Shown here: piece by piece, positions 1 through 7,165 of the stretch
How positions within the stretch are numbered: position 1 is the stretch's first letter
How the letters are laid out: the number at the start of each line of letters is the position of its first letter
Source: an uncultured Ruminococcus sp.
Lineage (GTDB): Bacteria; Bacillota; Clostridia; Oscillospirales; CAG-272
Reading direction: 5' to 3'
DNA length: 11,167 bases
Assembly: GCA_902778985.1 (NCBI GenBank)
Contig: CACYZS010000097.1
Span: 1-11,167 of the forward strand
Position numbers and translations under genes: made by a program
The notes under the pieces: generated by a model
What the model was told of the DNA's origin: nothing
What the model saw: only the letters and a program-made list of their open reading frames with translations
Databases searched by the model: none

Positions 1-102
1 GGTATGACCGACGGCGACGGCGTGACGGCGCAACTGCTGAAAGAAAACGGAATTAAAGTTTACACCGAAAACGATCTCGCGAAACTGCTCGCGGAAAACT
101 GA
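1..102 (+). CDS. C-terminal end of an unidentified protein (partial)
   Basis: Frame 1 is open from the window edge to a TGA at 100-102 and encodes the last 33 residues of a protein, ending in KVYTENDLAKLLAEN. Codon use matches the following genes. The stop lies 29 bp before the GTG start of the first RadC-like gene, on the same strand, so the two are probably cotranscribed. The visible tail looks like a strand plus a closing helix of an alpha/beta domain, with an acidic GMTDGDGV loop in front. I do not recognise the family from this fragment and assign no function. That it is a real coding end rests on the frame, the composition and the well-placed ribosome binding site of the next gene. Confidence 0.6.
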   Translation, partial: GMTDGDGVTAQLLKENGIKVYTENDLAKLLAEN

Positions 103-118
103 CCATAAAACGGCCGAC

Positions 119-124
119 AGGGGG
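119..124 (+). promoter_or_regulatory. Ribosome binding site fixing the GTG start at 132
   Basis: AGGGGG lies 7 nt before GTG at 132-134. A GTG at 124 reads into a stop after two codons, so 132 is the sensible start. Confidence 0.6.
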
Positions 125-131
125 TGAACAC

Positions 132-866
132 GTGACCAACGGGAACCTGCACGCGGGACACCGCGCGAAAATGCGGGAGAAATACGAGCGGGCGGGCGCG
201 GACGCGTTTCTGCCCCACGAACTGCTGGAAATGCTTCTGTTCCACGCGATCCCCTACCGCGACACCAACCCGACGGCACACCTGTTGATCGACCGGTTCG
301 GCTCTCTCTCGGGCGTGCTTACGGCGTCACGGGAAGCGTTGTGTTCCGTCCCCGGGATCGGGGAATACGCCGCCGACCTGCTCGCGTCGGTCGCCGATCT
401 TGCCGACGCCGCAAGACTTGAAAAACTCCCCGACCGCCGCGAGAACCGCGATACGGTTTTAAAGCGGGCGAAAGAACTGCTCCGCGGCTCGGAAAACGAC
501 AAAACGATCGCCTTCTTTTTCGACAACGCCTATTCCCTGCTCGGGTGTGAAACCGTCTACGTCGGGTATCTCGGCGCGGCGGGGTTCCGCGACAAACTGA
601 TCGTCCGCCCGGCGCTGAAAAAACGGGCGACCTTCGTCGTGCTCGCGTCCTGCCACACGTCCCGCGCCTCGCGCGCCGACGAGAACGAGATCGCCGCGTC
701 GGATCATTTCCGCCGCGCGCTGCACCTTTCGGGGCTGACGCTGCTCGAGCACTTCCTGTTCTCGGGCGACTACGTTTCGGCGCTCTCGGAATACTTTCCG
801 GAAGAGGAGCGTGCCGCAAGGGCACGCGACGCCTTCTTCGCCTCGGGGAAAGGGGGCGCAGAATGA
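132..866 (+). CDS. RadC-family protein with degenerate JAMM site
   Basis: This 244-residue protein belongs to the RadC/UPF0758 family. Residues 1-95 are the family's N-terminal helix-hairpin-helix region: HRAKMREKY, then HELLEMLLFHAIPYRDTNPTAH, FGSLSGVL and PGIGEYAADLL. Residues 105-225 follow the JAB/MPN fold of RadC, but the metal site is eroded. Aligned by eye to the next gene, the catalytic Glu is Asp123, the first metal His is Ser173, the second His is kept (His175), the following Pro is Thr176, and the metal Asp is Glu186. Known RadC proteins have HNHP and PSxxD here. It is therefore probably a non-catalytic MPN-minus homologue. It starts at GTG 132 and overlaps the next gene by ATGA (863-866), implying translational coupling and perhaps a complex. 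The biochemical role of RadC is unsettled in general; the old DNA-repair name is not well supported. Confidence 0.85.
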   Translation: MTNGNLHAGHRAKMREKYERAGADAFLPHELLEMLLFHAIPYRDTNPTAHLLIDRFGSLSGVLTASREALCSVPGIGEYAADLLASVADLADAARLEKLPDRRENRDTVLKRAKELLRGSENDKTIAFFFDNAYSLLGCETVYVGYLGAAGFRDKLIVRPALKKRATFVVLASCHTSRASRADENEIAASDHFRRALHLSGLTLLEHFLFSGDYVSALSEYFPEEERAARARDAFFASGKGGAE

Positions 867-1498
867 AACGTGAAAGTACGGCGCTCGCCCGTCTGCTCGG
901 TTTTGCCGGCGTCAAGGAACCCGAAACCAAAGCGGAAGAACTGCTTGCCCGGTTCGGCTCGCTCTCCTCGATCCTGTCTTGCGAGCGGGCGGAACTGACC
1001 GAAGCGGGGCTCACCCCGAAAGCGGCTCTGCTACTCTCTCTTGCCGCGGCGATCCCGGCGCGGGCGGCGGAAGACGCCCTCTCGGAAAAAGTCGTTTTCG
1101 ACCGCTCGGATAAACTCGCCGATTTCTTCGTCCGCCGGTTCCTCGGCGCGTCGGTCGAACGCGTATCGCTTCTTCTGCTGGACGCGGAATACCGTCCGCT
1201 CGCCTTCAAAAAGATAGCCGAGGGCGCGGTCAACTCCGCCGCGATCGAACTCCGGTGCGTGACCGAAGCCGCCGTCCTCTCGAACGCGACCTACGCGGTC
1301 CTCGCCCACAATCACCCGCGCGGAACGCCCGTCCCCTCGCACGACGACGAATTGACGACGGCGCTGCTCTCCGACGCGCTGTCAAGCGCGGGCGTCAAAC
1401 TGATCGAGCATTACGTCGTCGCGGCGAACCGCGCCGTCCCCATCCTCCAAAACGCCAAGGGACGCCCCGCCCCGATGCCCGCGGAGTTCTACGAATGA
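863..1498 (+). CDS. radC: RadC-family JAB/MPN domain protein, intact JAMM site
   Basis: This 211-residue protein is a second RadC homologue. Residues 5-65 retain a shortened helix-hairpin-helix part (LLARFGSLSSIL, then a GLTPKAALLL hairpin) but lack the initial HRxRxRER-type helix found in the preceding gene. Residues 85-198 form the JAB domain with a complete JAMM signature: Glu99 just before the LLLLD strand, His149-Asn-His151-Pro152, Ser159 and Asp162 in the PSxxD position. It is therefore predicted to be a Zn-dependent hydrolase of JAMM type, although no RadC substrate is established. The ATG at 863 overlaps the previous stop, with a GGGGGCG stretch upstream. The 13-residue Pro-rich tail after the JAB domain is unremarkable. 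The gene ends 29 bp before a strong hairpin. The usual RadC length is about 220-230 residues, so this one is slightly short at the N-terminus. Confidence 0.9.
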   Translation: MKRESTALARLLGFAGVKEPETKAEELLARFGSLSSILSCERAELTEAGLTPKAALLLSLAAAIPARAAEDALSEKVVFDRSDKLADFFVRRFLGASVERVSLLLLDAEYRPLAFKKIAEGAVNSAAIELRCVTEAAVLSNATYAVLAHNHPRGTPVPSHDDELTTALLSDALSSAGVKLIEHYVVAANRAVPILQNAKGRPAPMPAEFYE

Positions 1499-1527
1499 AA
1501 AAAGCGTCCGTCGGCGCCGCAAAAACA

Positions 1528-1554
1528 CCGCCCGCCCCATTTCGGGGCGGGCGG
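1528..1554. terminator. Bidirectional intrinsic terminator between convergent blocks
   Basis: A perfect 11-bp stem (CCGCCCGCCCC pairing with GGGGCGGGCGG) surrounds a 5-nt ATTTC loop. It sits 29 bp after the radC stop and 8 bp after the rfbB stop on the other strand. On the - strand the stem is followed by TGTTTTTG, a good U-run. On the + strand it is followed by CTCTTTCCTT, which is weaker. It most likely ends the long polysaccharide transcript and also the short radC transcript. Confidence 0.85.
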
Positions 1555-1562
1555 CTCTTTCC

Positions 1563-2607
1563 TTATCGGTTCCCGTACATTTTGTCGTAGTAGTTTTTGT
1601 ACTCGCCCGAGGTGCACTCGTCGAGCCACCAGGCGTTTTCGCGGTACCAGGAGATGGTCAGTTTGATACCGTCTTTGAACATCGTTGTCGGCTGCCAGCC
1701 GAGGTCCGCCATCGCCTTGGTCGGGTCGATCGCGTACCGTTGGTCGTGTCCCTTCCGGTCGGCGACGTAGGTGATCAGCGACTCGGGTTTGCCGAGTTCC
1801 TTCAAGATGATCTTTACGATCTCGATATTCGACTTCTCGTTGTGCCCGCCGAGGTTGTAGATCTCGCCGACCTTTCCTTTTTCGAGAACGGCGAGGATCC
1901 CGCGGCAATGATCCTCCACGTAGAGCCAGTCGCGGACGTTCAGTCCCTCTCCGTAGACCGGGAGCGGCTTGTCGTGCGTGGCGTTGTTGATCATCAGGGG
2001 GATCAGTTTCTCGGGGAACTGGTACGGTCCGTAGTTGTTACTGCACCGCGAGACCGTCACGGGCAGTCCGTAGGTGCGGTGATACGCCAGAGCGAGCAGA
2101 TCCGCCGACGCCTTGGACGTCGAATAGGGACTGGACGTTTTGATCGGCGTGTCTTCGTGGAAGAACAGATCGGGGCGATCAAGCGGCAGATCGCCGTAGA
2201 CCTCGTCGGTCCCGACCTGGTGGAAGCGTTCGACGCCGTATTTGCGGCAGGCGTCCATCACGACCTGCGTGCCGAGAATGTTGGTCTCCAGGAACACGCC
2301 GGGGTTCTCGATCGAGCGGTCGACGCTCGATCGAGCGGTCGACGTGAGATTCGGCGGCGAAGTTGACGACGATCTCGGGGCGTTCCCGCTCAAAGATCGC
2401 GAAAATGCCGTCGCGTTGGCGGATATCCTCACGGTAGAAAACGTAGCGGGGATCCGCCATCTCGCCCTTGATGGTCGAAGGGTTGGCGGCATAGGTCAGG
2501 CAGTCGACGTTGACCACCCGCCACTCGGGTCTCTCTTTCAGGATCAGTTTGCAGAAGCAGTTGCCGATGAACCCGGCGCCCCCGGTAACAAGGATCGTTT
2601 TTTTCAT
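1563..2607 (-). pseudogene. rfbB: dTDP-glucose 4,6-dehydratase, frameshifted by a 19-bp duplication
   Basis: RfbB/RmlB turns dTDP-glucose into dTDP-4-keto-6-deoxyglucose, the second step to dTDP-L-rhamnose. From ATG 2607 (one base after the rfbD stop) the frame gives the NAD-binding GGAGFIG (residues 9-15) and NFAAESHVDRSIE (to residue 94). It then leaves the family sequence and stops at 2179 after 142 residues. The rest of the enzyme lies in another frame down to 1563: NPGVFLETN, TDEVYGD with the Asp-Glu pair, YSTSK (the YxxxK motif), RCSNNYGPYQFPEKLIP and VRDWLYVEDH. The break coincides with an exact tandem duplication at 2307-2344. Deleting one copy gives a continuous 341-residue protein of normal RfbB length. 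As written, neither fragment can be active: the first lacks the catalytic residues and the second lacks the cofactor-binding front. A genuine mutation, a reversible switch or an assembly error would all look like this. Confidence 0.9.
2307..2344. repeat. Perfect 19-bp tandem duplication inside rfbB
   Basis: CTCGATCGAGCGGTCGACG occurs twice in direct succession (2307-2325 and 2326-2344) with no mismatch, and the identity does not extend beyond either edge. Nineteen is not a multiple of three, so the second copy shifts the rfbB frame. The unit contains two palindromes, CTCGATCGAG and GTCGAC. Confidence 0.97.
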
Positions 2608-2608
2608 G

Positions 2609-3523
2609 TTACTTGATCTCTCCGATCTCTTTCAGATAGCGTGTGACGGCGTCCTTCCAAGCGGGAAGCGGCTCGAATCCCGCCGTTTCCAGTTTGCTCT
2701 TGTCCAAACGCGAATTGAAGGGTCGGCGTGCGACCGACGCGCCGTATTCCGCCGTGGTGACGTGTTTGACGGTCACGTCGCGCTTTGCCTGCCGGAAGAT
2801 CTCTTCCGCAAAGTCCGCCCAACTGATATACCCGCCCTCGTTTGTCGCGTGATAGACGCCGTATTTCTCGGTTTGGATCATATCCGCGAGCAGACGGGCA
2901 AGGTCGAAAGTGTAGGTGGGCGTCCCGATCTGGTCGTCGATCACCCGCAATTCTTTGTACCCCTTGTCCGCAAGCGAAAGCATGGTTTTCACGAAGTTCT
3001 TACCGTTTTTGCCGAACACCCACGCGATGCGCACGATAAAGTATCTCTCAAGGAGCGTCGAAACGACGTTCTCCCCCTGCATTTTGGATACGCCGTACCA
3101 GTTCTGCGGGGCAAAGCACCGGTCTTCGGGTTTCCACGGTCTCTCGCCCGCGCCGTCGAAGACGTAGTCGGTCGAAATATAGAGGAACTTGCACCCGAGC
3201 CCTTTCGCGGCGAGCGCGAGGTTTTCGGTGCCGTCGACGTTGATCTTTTTGACCAGCGGCTTATTGTTCTCGTCCTCCGCCCCGTCGACGTTGGTCCACG
3301 CGGCGCAATGAACGATCGCGTCGGGCGAAATCTCCCGGACGGTCTTTTCGACCGCCGCCCGGTCGGTGATATCGAGCGAAACGTACGCTTTCCAGTTCGC
3401 CTTGGCGATCAGTTCGCTTTCGGAACGGATGTCGGTCCCGATCGCGACGATCCCCCGCTTGTTCAGTTCGTTTACGACGTCGAAGCCGAGTTGCCCGGCA
3501 ACGCCGGTGACCAGTACCTTCAT
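2609..3523 (-). CDS. rfbD: dTDP-4-dehydrorhamnose reductase
   Basis: RfbD/RmlD performs the last step to dTDP-L-rhamnose, an NAD(P)H-dependent reduction of dTDP-4-dehydro-L-rhamnose in the cytoplasm. The 304-residue product has the normal length. It shows the Rossmann motif GVAGQLG (7-13), HCAAWTNVDGAE (72-83), STDYVFDG (117-124), the catalytic YxxxK as Tyr143-Lys147, DQIGTPT (197-203) and the substrate-side RPFNSRLD (267-274). ATG 3523 overlaps the rfbC stop by four bases. The TAA is followed after one base by the rfbB ATG. Such spacing indicates one mRNA with coupled translation. Nothing in this gene is damaged. Confidence 0.95.
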   Translation of the reverse strand: MKVLVTGVAGQLGFDVVNELNKRGIVAIGTDIRSESELIAKANWKAYVSLDITDRAAVEKTVREISPDAIVHCAAWTNVDGAEDENNKPLVKKINVDGTENLALAAKGLGCKFLYISTDYVFDGAGERPWKPEDRCFAPQNWYGVSKMQGENVVSTLLERYFIVRIAWVFGKNGKNFVKTMLSLADKGYKELRVIDDQIGTPTYTFDLARLLADMIQTEKYGVYHATNEGGYISWADFAEEIFRQAKRDVTVKHVTTAEYGASVARRPFNSRLDKSKLETAGFEPLPAWKDAVTRYLKEIGEIK

Positions 3524-4071
3524 TGGAAGACCGCCCCCGTTTCACGCAGAGTGGGGTGCTTTTTGTCTTTCTCGCTCAGCAGGATCTTTCCCGCGTCGGG
3601 CCATTCGATCCCGATCCCGGGGTCGTTCCAGATGATCCCGCCCTCGTCCTCGGGGTGGTAGATCTCGTCGCATTTGTAGCAGAAGGTCGCGTACTCGGAC
3701 AGAACCAGAAACCCGTGCGCAAAGCCGCGCGGGATCATGAACTGGTTGCCCTTCTCGGCGGAGAGCCATTTTCCGAAGGTCGGGGAGTTTTTGTTCAGGT
3801 CGACGCAGACGTCGAAGACCTCGCCCTCGATACACCGGACGAGTTTTGCCTGCGGAAACGTTTTTTGGAAATGGAGCCCGCGGAGCACGCCGCGTTTCGA
3901 GCGCGACTGGTTGTCCTGCACGAAGCGGTAGTCGAGCCCGGCTGCAAAGAAATCTGTCTCCCGGTAGGTCTCCGCAAAATAGCCGCGCTCGTCGCCGTAC
4001 CGCTTGGGTTCGATTACGACGACGCCGTCGATATCGGTTTCGATAAAGGTAAAATTGCCGATCGTTTTCAT
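3520..4071 (-). CDS. rfbC: dTDP-4-dehydrorhamnose 3,5-epimerase
   Basis: RfbC/RmlC epimerises dTDP-4-keto-6-deoxyglucose at C3 and C5. The 183-residue cupin protein has the family's typical length and motifs: GDERGYFAETYR (26-37), QSRSKRGVLRGLHFQ (55-69), SPTFGKW (96-102), IPRGFAHGFLVLSE (113-126) and the late EKDKKHPTL (167-175). His67 and Asp169 occupy the positions of the catalytic His-Asp pair known from characterised RmlC. The ATG begins one base after the rfbA stop, and the TGA overlaps the rfbD ATG, so expression is coupled to its neighbours. The gene is intact. Confidence 0.95.
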   Translation of the reverse strand: MKTIGNFTFIETDIDGVVVIEPKRYGDERGYFAETYRETDFFAAGLDYRFVQDNQSRSKRGVLRGLHFQKTFPQAKLVRCIEGEVFDVCVDLNKNSPTFGKWLSAEKGNQFMIPRGFAHGFLVLSEYATFCYKCDEIYHPEDEGGIIWNDPGIGIEWPDAGKILLSEKDKKHPTLRETGAVFQ

Positions 4072-4072
4072 G

Positions 4073-4960
4073 TCAGTATTTGATCTTCCCTTCGGCGACG
4101 TTGATCAGGTGTTTGCCGTACTCGTTCTTGCCCATCCGTTTGCCCTGTTCCAAGAGCGTTTCGCGCCCGATCCAGCCGTTCTTGTACGCGATCTCCTCGG
4201 GGCAGCAGACCTGTAACCCCTGGTGGGTTTCGAGGATCCGGATATAGTCCGACGCCTCGACGAGCGACTCGTGCGTCCCGGTGTCAAGCCAGGAGTACCC
4301 GCGCCCGAGGGTCGTGACGTGCAGTCTGCGTTCGTTGAGGTACAGATTATTCAGCGAGGTGATCTCGAGTTCGCCCCGGTCGGACGGCTTGATCTGCTTG
4401 GCTTTTTCGGACACGCCCTTCGGGTAGAAGTAGAGCCCGGTCACGCAGTAGTTGGATTTGGGATTCTTCGGTTTCTCCTCGATCGACAGGGCGTTCCCCT
4501 CCGCGTCGAGTTCGACCACGCCGAAGCGTTCGGGATCCTTCACGTAGTAGCCGAAGACCGTCGCCGTGTTCTCCTTTTCTGCGCGACGGACCGAGTTGTT
4601 CAGGTGGTTGATCAATCCCGCGCCGTAGAAGATATTGTCGCCGAGGACCATCGCGCACGCGTCGTCCCCGATGAACTCTTCCCCGAGCAGAAACGCCTGC
4701 GCCAGTCCGTCAGGCGAGGGCTGCTCGACGTAGGAGAAGTTTACGCCGAAGTGCGAGCCGTCCCCGAGCAACTGCTCCATACGGGGCAGATCTGCGGGCG
4801 TGGAGATGATCAGAATCTCACGGATCCCCGCCATCATCAGAACCGAGAGCGGGTAGTAAATCATGGGTTTGTCGTAGACCGGAAGCAACTGTTTGCTCGT
4901 GACGAGCGTCAGGGGATAGAGGCGCGTGCCCGATCCGCCCGCCAGAATGATACCTTTCAT
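4073..4960 (-). CDS. rfbA: Glucose-1-phosphate thymidylyltransferase
   Basis: RfbA/RmlA joins glucose-1-phosphate and dTTP to dTDP-glucose, the first committed step of the rhamnose pathway. From ATG 4960 the protein is 295 residues, as usual for the family. Motifs are the nucleotide-binding [11 protein letters not shown] (8-18) with [16 protein letters not shown], the metal Asp in LGDNIFYG (106-113), SIEEKPKNP (159-167), VTGLYFY (173-179) and WLDTGTH (224-230). The start is chosen because it follows AAAGGAG by 8 nt and begins with the family's standard [13 protein letters not shown] six codons upstream is in frame but has no such support. It lies 32 bp after the flippase gene and 1 bp before rfbC. 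Confidence 0.95.
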   Translation of the reverse strand: MKGIILAGGSGTRLYPLTLVTSKQLLPVYDKPMIYYPLSVLMMAGIREILIISTPADLPRMEQLLGDGSHFGVNFSYVEQPSPDGLAQAFLLGEEFIGDDACAMVLGDNIFYGAGLINHLNNSVRRAEKENTATVFGYYVKDPERFGVVELDAEGNALSIEEKPKNPKSNYCVTGLYFYPKGVSEKAKQIKPSDRGELEITSLNNLYLNERRLHVTTLGRGYSWLDTGTHESLVEASDYIRILETHQGLQVCCPEEIAYKNGWIGRETLLEQGKRMGKNEYGKHLINVAEGKIKY

Positions 4961-4968
4961 CTGAGATA

Positions 4969-4975
4969 CTCCTTT
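4969..4975 (-). promoter_or_regulatory. Ribosome binding site deciding the rfbA start
   Basis: On the - strand AAAGGAG is followed by 8 nt (TATCTCAG) and then ATG at 4960. This excludes the upstream in-frame TTG at 4978, which overlaps the site. Confidence 0.7.
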
Positions 4976-4992
4976 CAAAAAGCCGTCCGCGT

Positions 4993-6477
4993 TTACTGTG
5001 GTTCCGCCGTGTCGGCGGGGGGTTGTTTTCTTTGTTTCAGTCTGCCGAGAAGGTCCTTGATCTCGCCGTGGAAGAGGCAGAGGGTGATGGCGGCGTAGGC
5101 GAGCAGATACGCGCCCGCGCCGAGGAAGACGTTCGGGATGAAGGAGATCCCGTAGAACGCCGCGAGAACGAGCAGGATATAGAGCAGATTCGCGATCCAG
5201 CCGACGCGGTACGCCTTCACGAAATAGAGTTCGACGAGCACGTACCAGAACAGCAACACGAAGATCGAAACGATCGAGATGGACGCCGTGTTTTGAAAGA
5301 CGGCGTAGACGGTCAGATCCGCCGCGACTGCGAGCGCCAGCGCCGCGATCGACTTGACGAAATAGTTATTGATCTTTCCGAACGTCTTGTAGCAGTTGTA
5401 CTTGATCACCGAAATACTGGACGAGATCAAAACGCCCGGCAGAATGATCAGAAAGGTCGGCAGCGCGCCCCCGTAGTTCGGCAGGAACCGGCGCACGATA
5501 AAGACGAGCGGATAGTAGGCGACGAGGCAAAACCCGACGAACATCAAAAGAAGAGAGTTGATCTTCGCGTAGTTCTTGGTGATGGACTTTTCGTCGATGG
5601 TCTTCAAGGTCGGGTACAGGACCGTCGAGACGGCGCCGGTGGCGATGGTGATCAAACTGATCATATTGTAGGCGAACGCGTAGACGGAATAGGTGTCGTT
5701 ATCGAACGCCAGGTTCACGAACTGCTGATCCACCACGAAGATCAACTGCGCGACCAGGTTGGAGAGCAGCAGGGGGATACCCACCTTGAAGAAAAAGAAC
5801 AACGTATCCTTTTCCGCCCTGAACCCGGTGCATTGTCCGAACACGATCTGCCGGTACGAAACGACGTACCAGATCGCCAGAACGTAGTTGATGGCGAGGA
5901 CGATCGAGACGTAGACGCTGTTGTAGATGGTCACGCCCCGGAAAGTGTAGAGCACGAACAGGACCGAGACCGAAAGGATATTCAAGGTGCAACGGATCAC
6001 GTTCCTTACGGTCATGCGCTTGAAGCGCATCGTGATCTGGCTGATGAACTCGAAATAGGTGATGAAGTTGGTCGCCAGGACGTTCAGGGAAACGAACAGA
6101 AACACGAGGAAGTAAACCGTGTTGAGGAAAAGGAACGAAACGCCGAGCAGGATCAGCGTGACGACGCTTTCCAGGGCGAACAGGAACCGGGTAAAGGTCC
6201 GGAACTGCCGCTTGTCGAGTTCCTCGTACCTCTTCCCCGCGAATTTCAGGTAGATCCCGTCGACGAAACCGAAATGCAGGATCCCGAGATAGGAGCAGTA
6301 GAGCGTAAAGGTCTTGTAGTATCCGTACTCCGAAACGCCGAGGACCTTCGGAATGATAAAGCCGATCAGGACGCCCGACACGACCGAAAACAGGTTGCTG
6401 ATCAGAACAACCAGGACGTTTTTCAGAAAACTTCGTTTCTTATTGTTGTCAAAGGTTTCGGTCTGCGCGCTATCCAT
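4993..6477 (-). CDS. Wzx-like oligosaccharide flippase (MOP superfamily)
   Basis: The 494-residue protein is strongly hydrophobic, with about 12-14 predicted membrane helices spread over its whole length, and a polar N-terminus of roughly 18 residues that should be cytoplasmic. The first helix pair, [19 protein letters not shown] followed by [14 protein letters not shown], matches the start of polysaccharide transporters of the RfbX/Wzx type (PF01943/PF13440), where an Lxx(E/D)YG motif follows helix 2. Such proteins move undecaprenyl-linked repeat units across the membrane. Its place between heptose and rhamnose synthesis genes, with a Wzy-like polymerase upstream in the operon, fits a Wzx/Wzy pathway. 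ATG 6477 lies 29 bp after the gmhA stop with only a weak AGAG ribosome binding site, suggesting lower or coupled translation. The transported glycan cannot be read from the sequence. Confidence 0.88.
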   Translation of the reverse strand: MDSAQTETFDNNKKRSFLKNVLVVLISNLFSVVSGVLIGFIIPKVLGVSEYGYYKTFTLYCSYLGILHFGFVDGIYLKFAGKRYEELDKRQFRTFTRFLFALESVVTLILLGVSFLFLNTVYFLVFLFVSLNVLATNFITYFEFISQITMRFKRMTVRNVIRCTLNILSVSVLFVLYTFRGVTIYNSVYVSIVLAINYVLAIWYVVSYRQIVFGQCTGFRAEKDTLFFFFKVGIPLLLSNLVAQLIFVVDQQFVNLAFDNDTYSVYAFAYNMISLITIATGAVSTVLYPTLKTIDEKSITKNYAKINSLLLMFVGFCLVAYYPLVFIVRRFLPNYGGALPTFLIILPGVLISSSISVIKYNCYKTFGKINNYFVKSIAALALAVAADLTVYAVFQNTASISIVSIFVLLFWYVLVELYFVKAYRVGWIANLLYILLVLAAFYGISFIPNVFLGAGAYLLAYAAITLCLFHGEIKDLLGRLKQRKQPPADTAEPQ

Positions 6478-6506
6478 TGATCTCTATCCGTTCCACTCGT
6501 ATTCTT

Positions 6507-7163
6507 TCAGTCTTCCGGGAAAAACCGTTCTTCCAGCATCAGACACAGGCAGTGATAGATCGGGAGATGCAGTTCCTGGATCATATAGGTCTCGCTTGCC
6601 GGCGCTTTCACGGCGACGTCCGCGAATTGCGCCAGTTCCCCGCCCGATTTCCCGGTCAGACCAATCACTTTCATTCCCAGCGCGCGGGCAACGACGGCGG
6701 CGTTCATCACGTTTTTGGAGTTGCCGGAAGTGGAGATGCCGAGAAGGACGTCCCCTTCTTTCCCATATCCGTACACCTGCTGCGCGTAGGTCAGAAGACC
6801 GCCGTCCGCCACGTCGTTGATAAACGCGGTGTGCAGCCCGGGGTGACTGTTCAGGGCGACGGCGGGCAGTCCGCCCTGCAGTTTTTGCGCCAGTTCCGCG
6901 CCGCGGATCCCGTCGACCGCCATCAGTTCTTTTGCAAAGGTCTCCGGGCATTTCCGTTTGCGCTTGAACCCCTTCATCAGTTCCCCGACGATATGTTCGG
7001 CGTCGGCGCAGGAACCGCCGTTCCCCGCGATCAGGAGTTTGTGTCCGGACGAAAAGCACGTCTCCAGTACGTCGTACGCGCGTACGACGTCGGCAACGCA
7101 CTCTTTCAATGCCGGATACCGCTCCGCGAGCAGATCCGTGTGACGGCGCAACGTTTCGTCCAT
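6507..7163 (-). CDS. gmhA: Sedoheptulose-7-phosphate (phosphoheptose) isomerase
   Basis: GmhA converts sedoheptulose-7-phosphate into D-glycero-D-manno-heptose-7-phosphate, the entry step to activated heptose. The 218-residue SIS-domain protein has GNGGSCADAEHIVGEL (47-62) and the phosphate-binding STSGNS (144-149). The Zn/catalytic residues of characterised GmhA are all placed correctly: His57 and Glu61 (HxxxE), then Gln196 and His204 (Q plus eight to H). ATG 7163 is chosen because GGGGGAGGG lies 6 nt upstream and because the sequence before it, although in frame, overlaps the preceding gene and shows no family similarity. The gene starts 2 bp after the hddC-gmhB stop. It encloses a perfect 22-nt palindrome at 7069-7090. 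Confidence 0.93.
   Translation of the reverse strand: MDETLRRHTDLLAERYPALKECVADVVRAYDVLETCFSSGHKLLIAGNGGSCADAEHIVGELMKGFKRKRKCPETFAKELMAVDGIRGAELAQKLQGGLPAVALNSHPGLHTAFINDVADGGLLTYAQQVYGYGKEGDVLLGISTSGNSKNVMNAAVVARALGMKVIGLTGKSGGELAQFADVAVKAPASETYMIQELHLPIYHCLCLMLEERFFPED
7069..7090. repeat. Perfect 22-nt palindrome inside gmhA
   Basis: ACGTCGTACGC is followed directly by its reverse complement, with no spacer. It encodes part of the ADVVRAYDV helix of GmhA (about residues 24-32). It may be chance from the repeated GTA/GAC/CGC codons. Confidence 0.95.
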
Positions 7164-7165
7164 AC

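Noticed and set aside
319..1233. A 304-codon open frame on the - strand opposite the RadC pair
   Set aside because: Arg/Ser/Ala-rich product without family features, opposite two convincing RadC genes.
1563..2492. Treating the C-terminal rfbB frame as an independent 309-residue gene
   Set aside because: Its first 60 or so residues are out-of-frame rfbB sequence and it lacks the NAD-binding motif. It is the second half of the frameshifted gene.
2510..3661. A 383-codon open frame on the + strand opposite rfbD and the end of rfbC
   Set aside because: Mirror of well-conserved rfbD/rfbC codons. No recognisable motif or ribosome binding site; a codon-bias shadow.
4961..4992. Internal promoter in the 32-bp gap before rfbA
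   Set aside because: Too short for a full -35/-10 pair between the genes. The gap is filled by the rfbA ribosome binding site and no convincing boxes are visible.
6014..6030. ATGCGCTTGAAGCGCAT hairpin in the flippase gene as a terminator or attenuator
   Set aside because: The loop is a single base and there is no U-run. It lies mid-gene and is explained by coding.
5023..6480. A 485-codon open frame on the + strand opposite the whole flippase gene
   Set aside because: Its product is a low-complexity run of Asp, Glu, Arg, Gln and Val, the typical antisense shadow of a hydrophobic GC-rich gene. The - strand product has clear flippase features.
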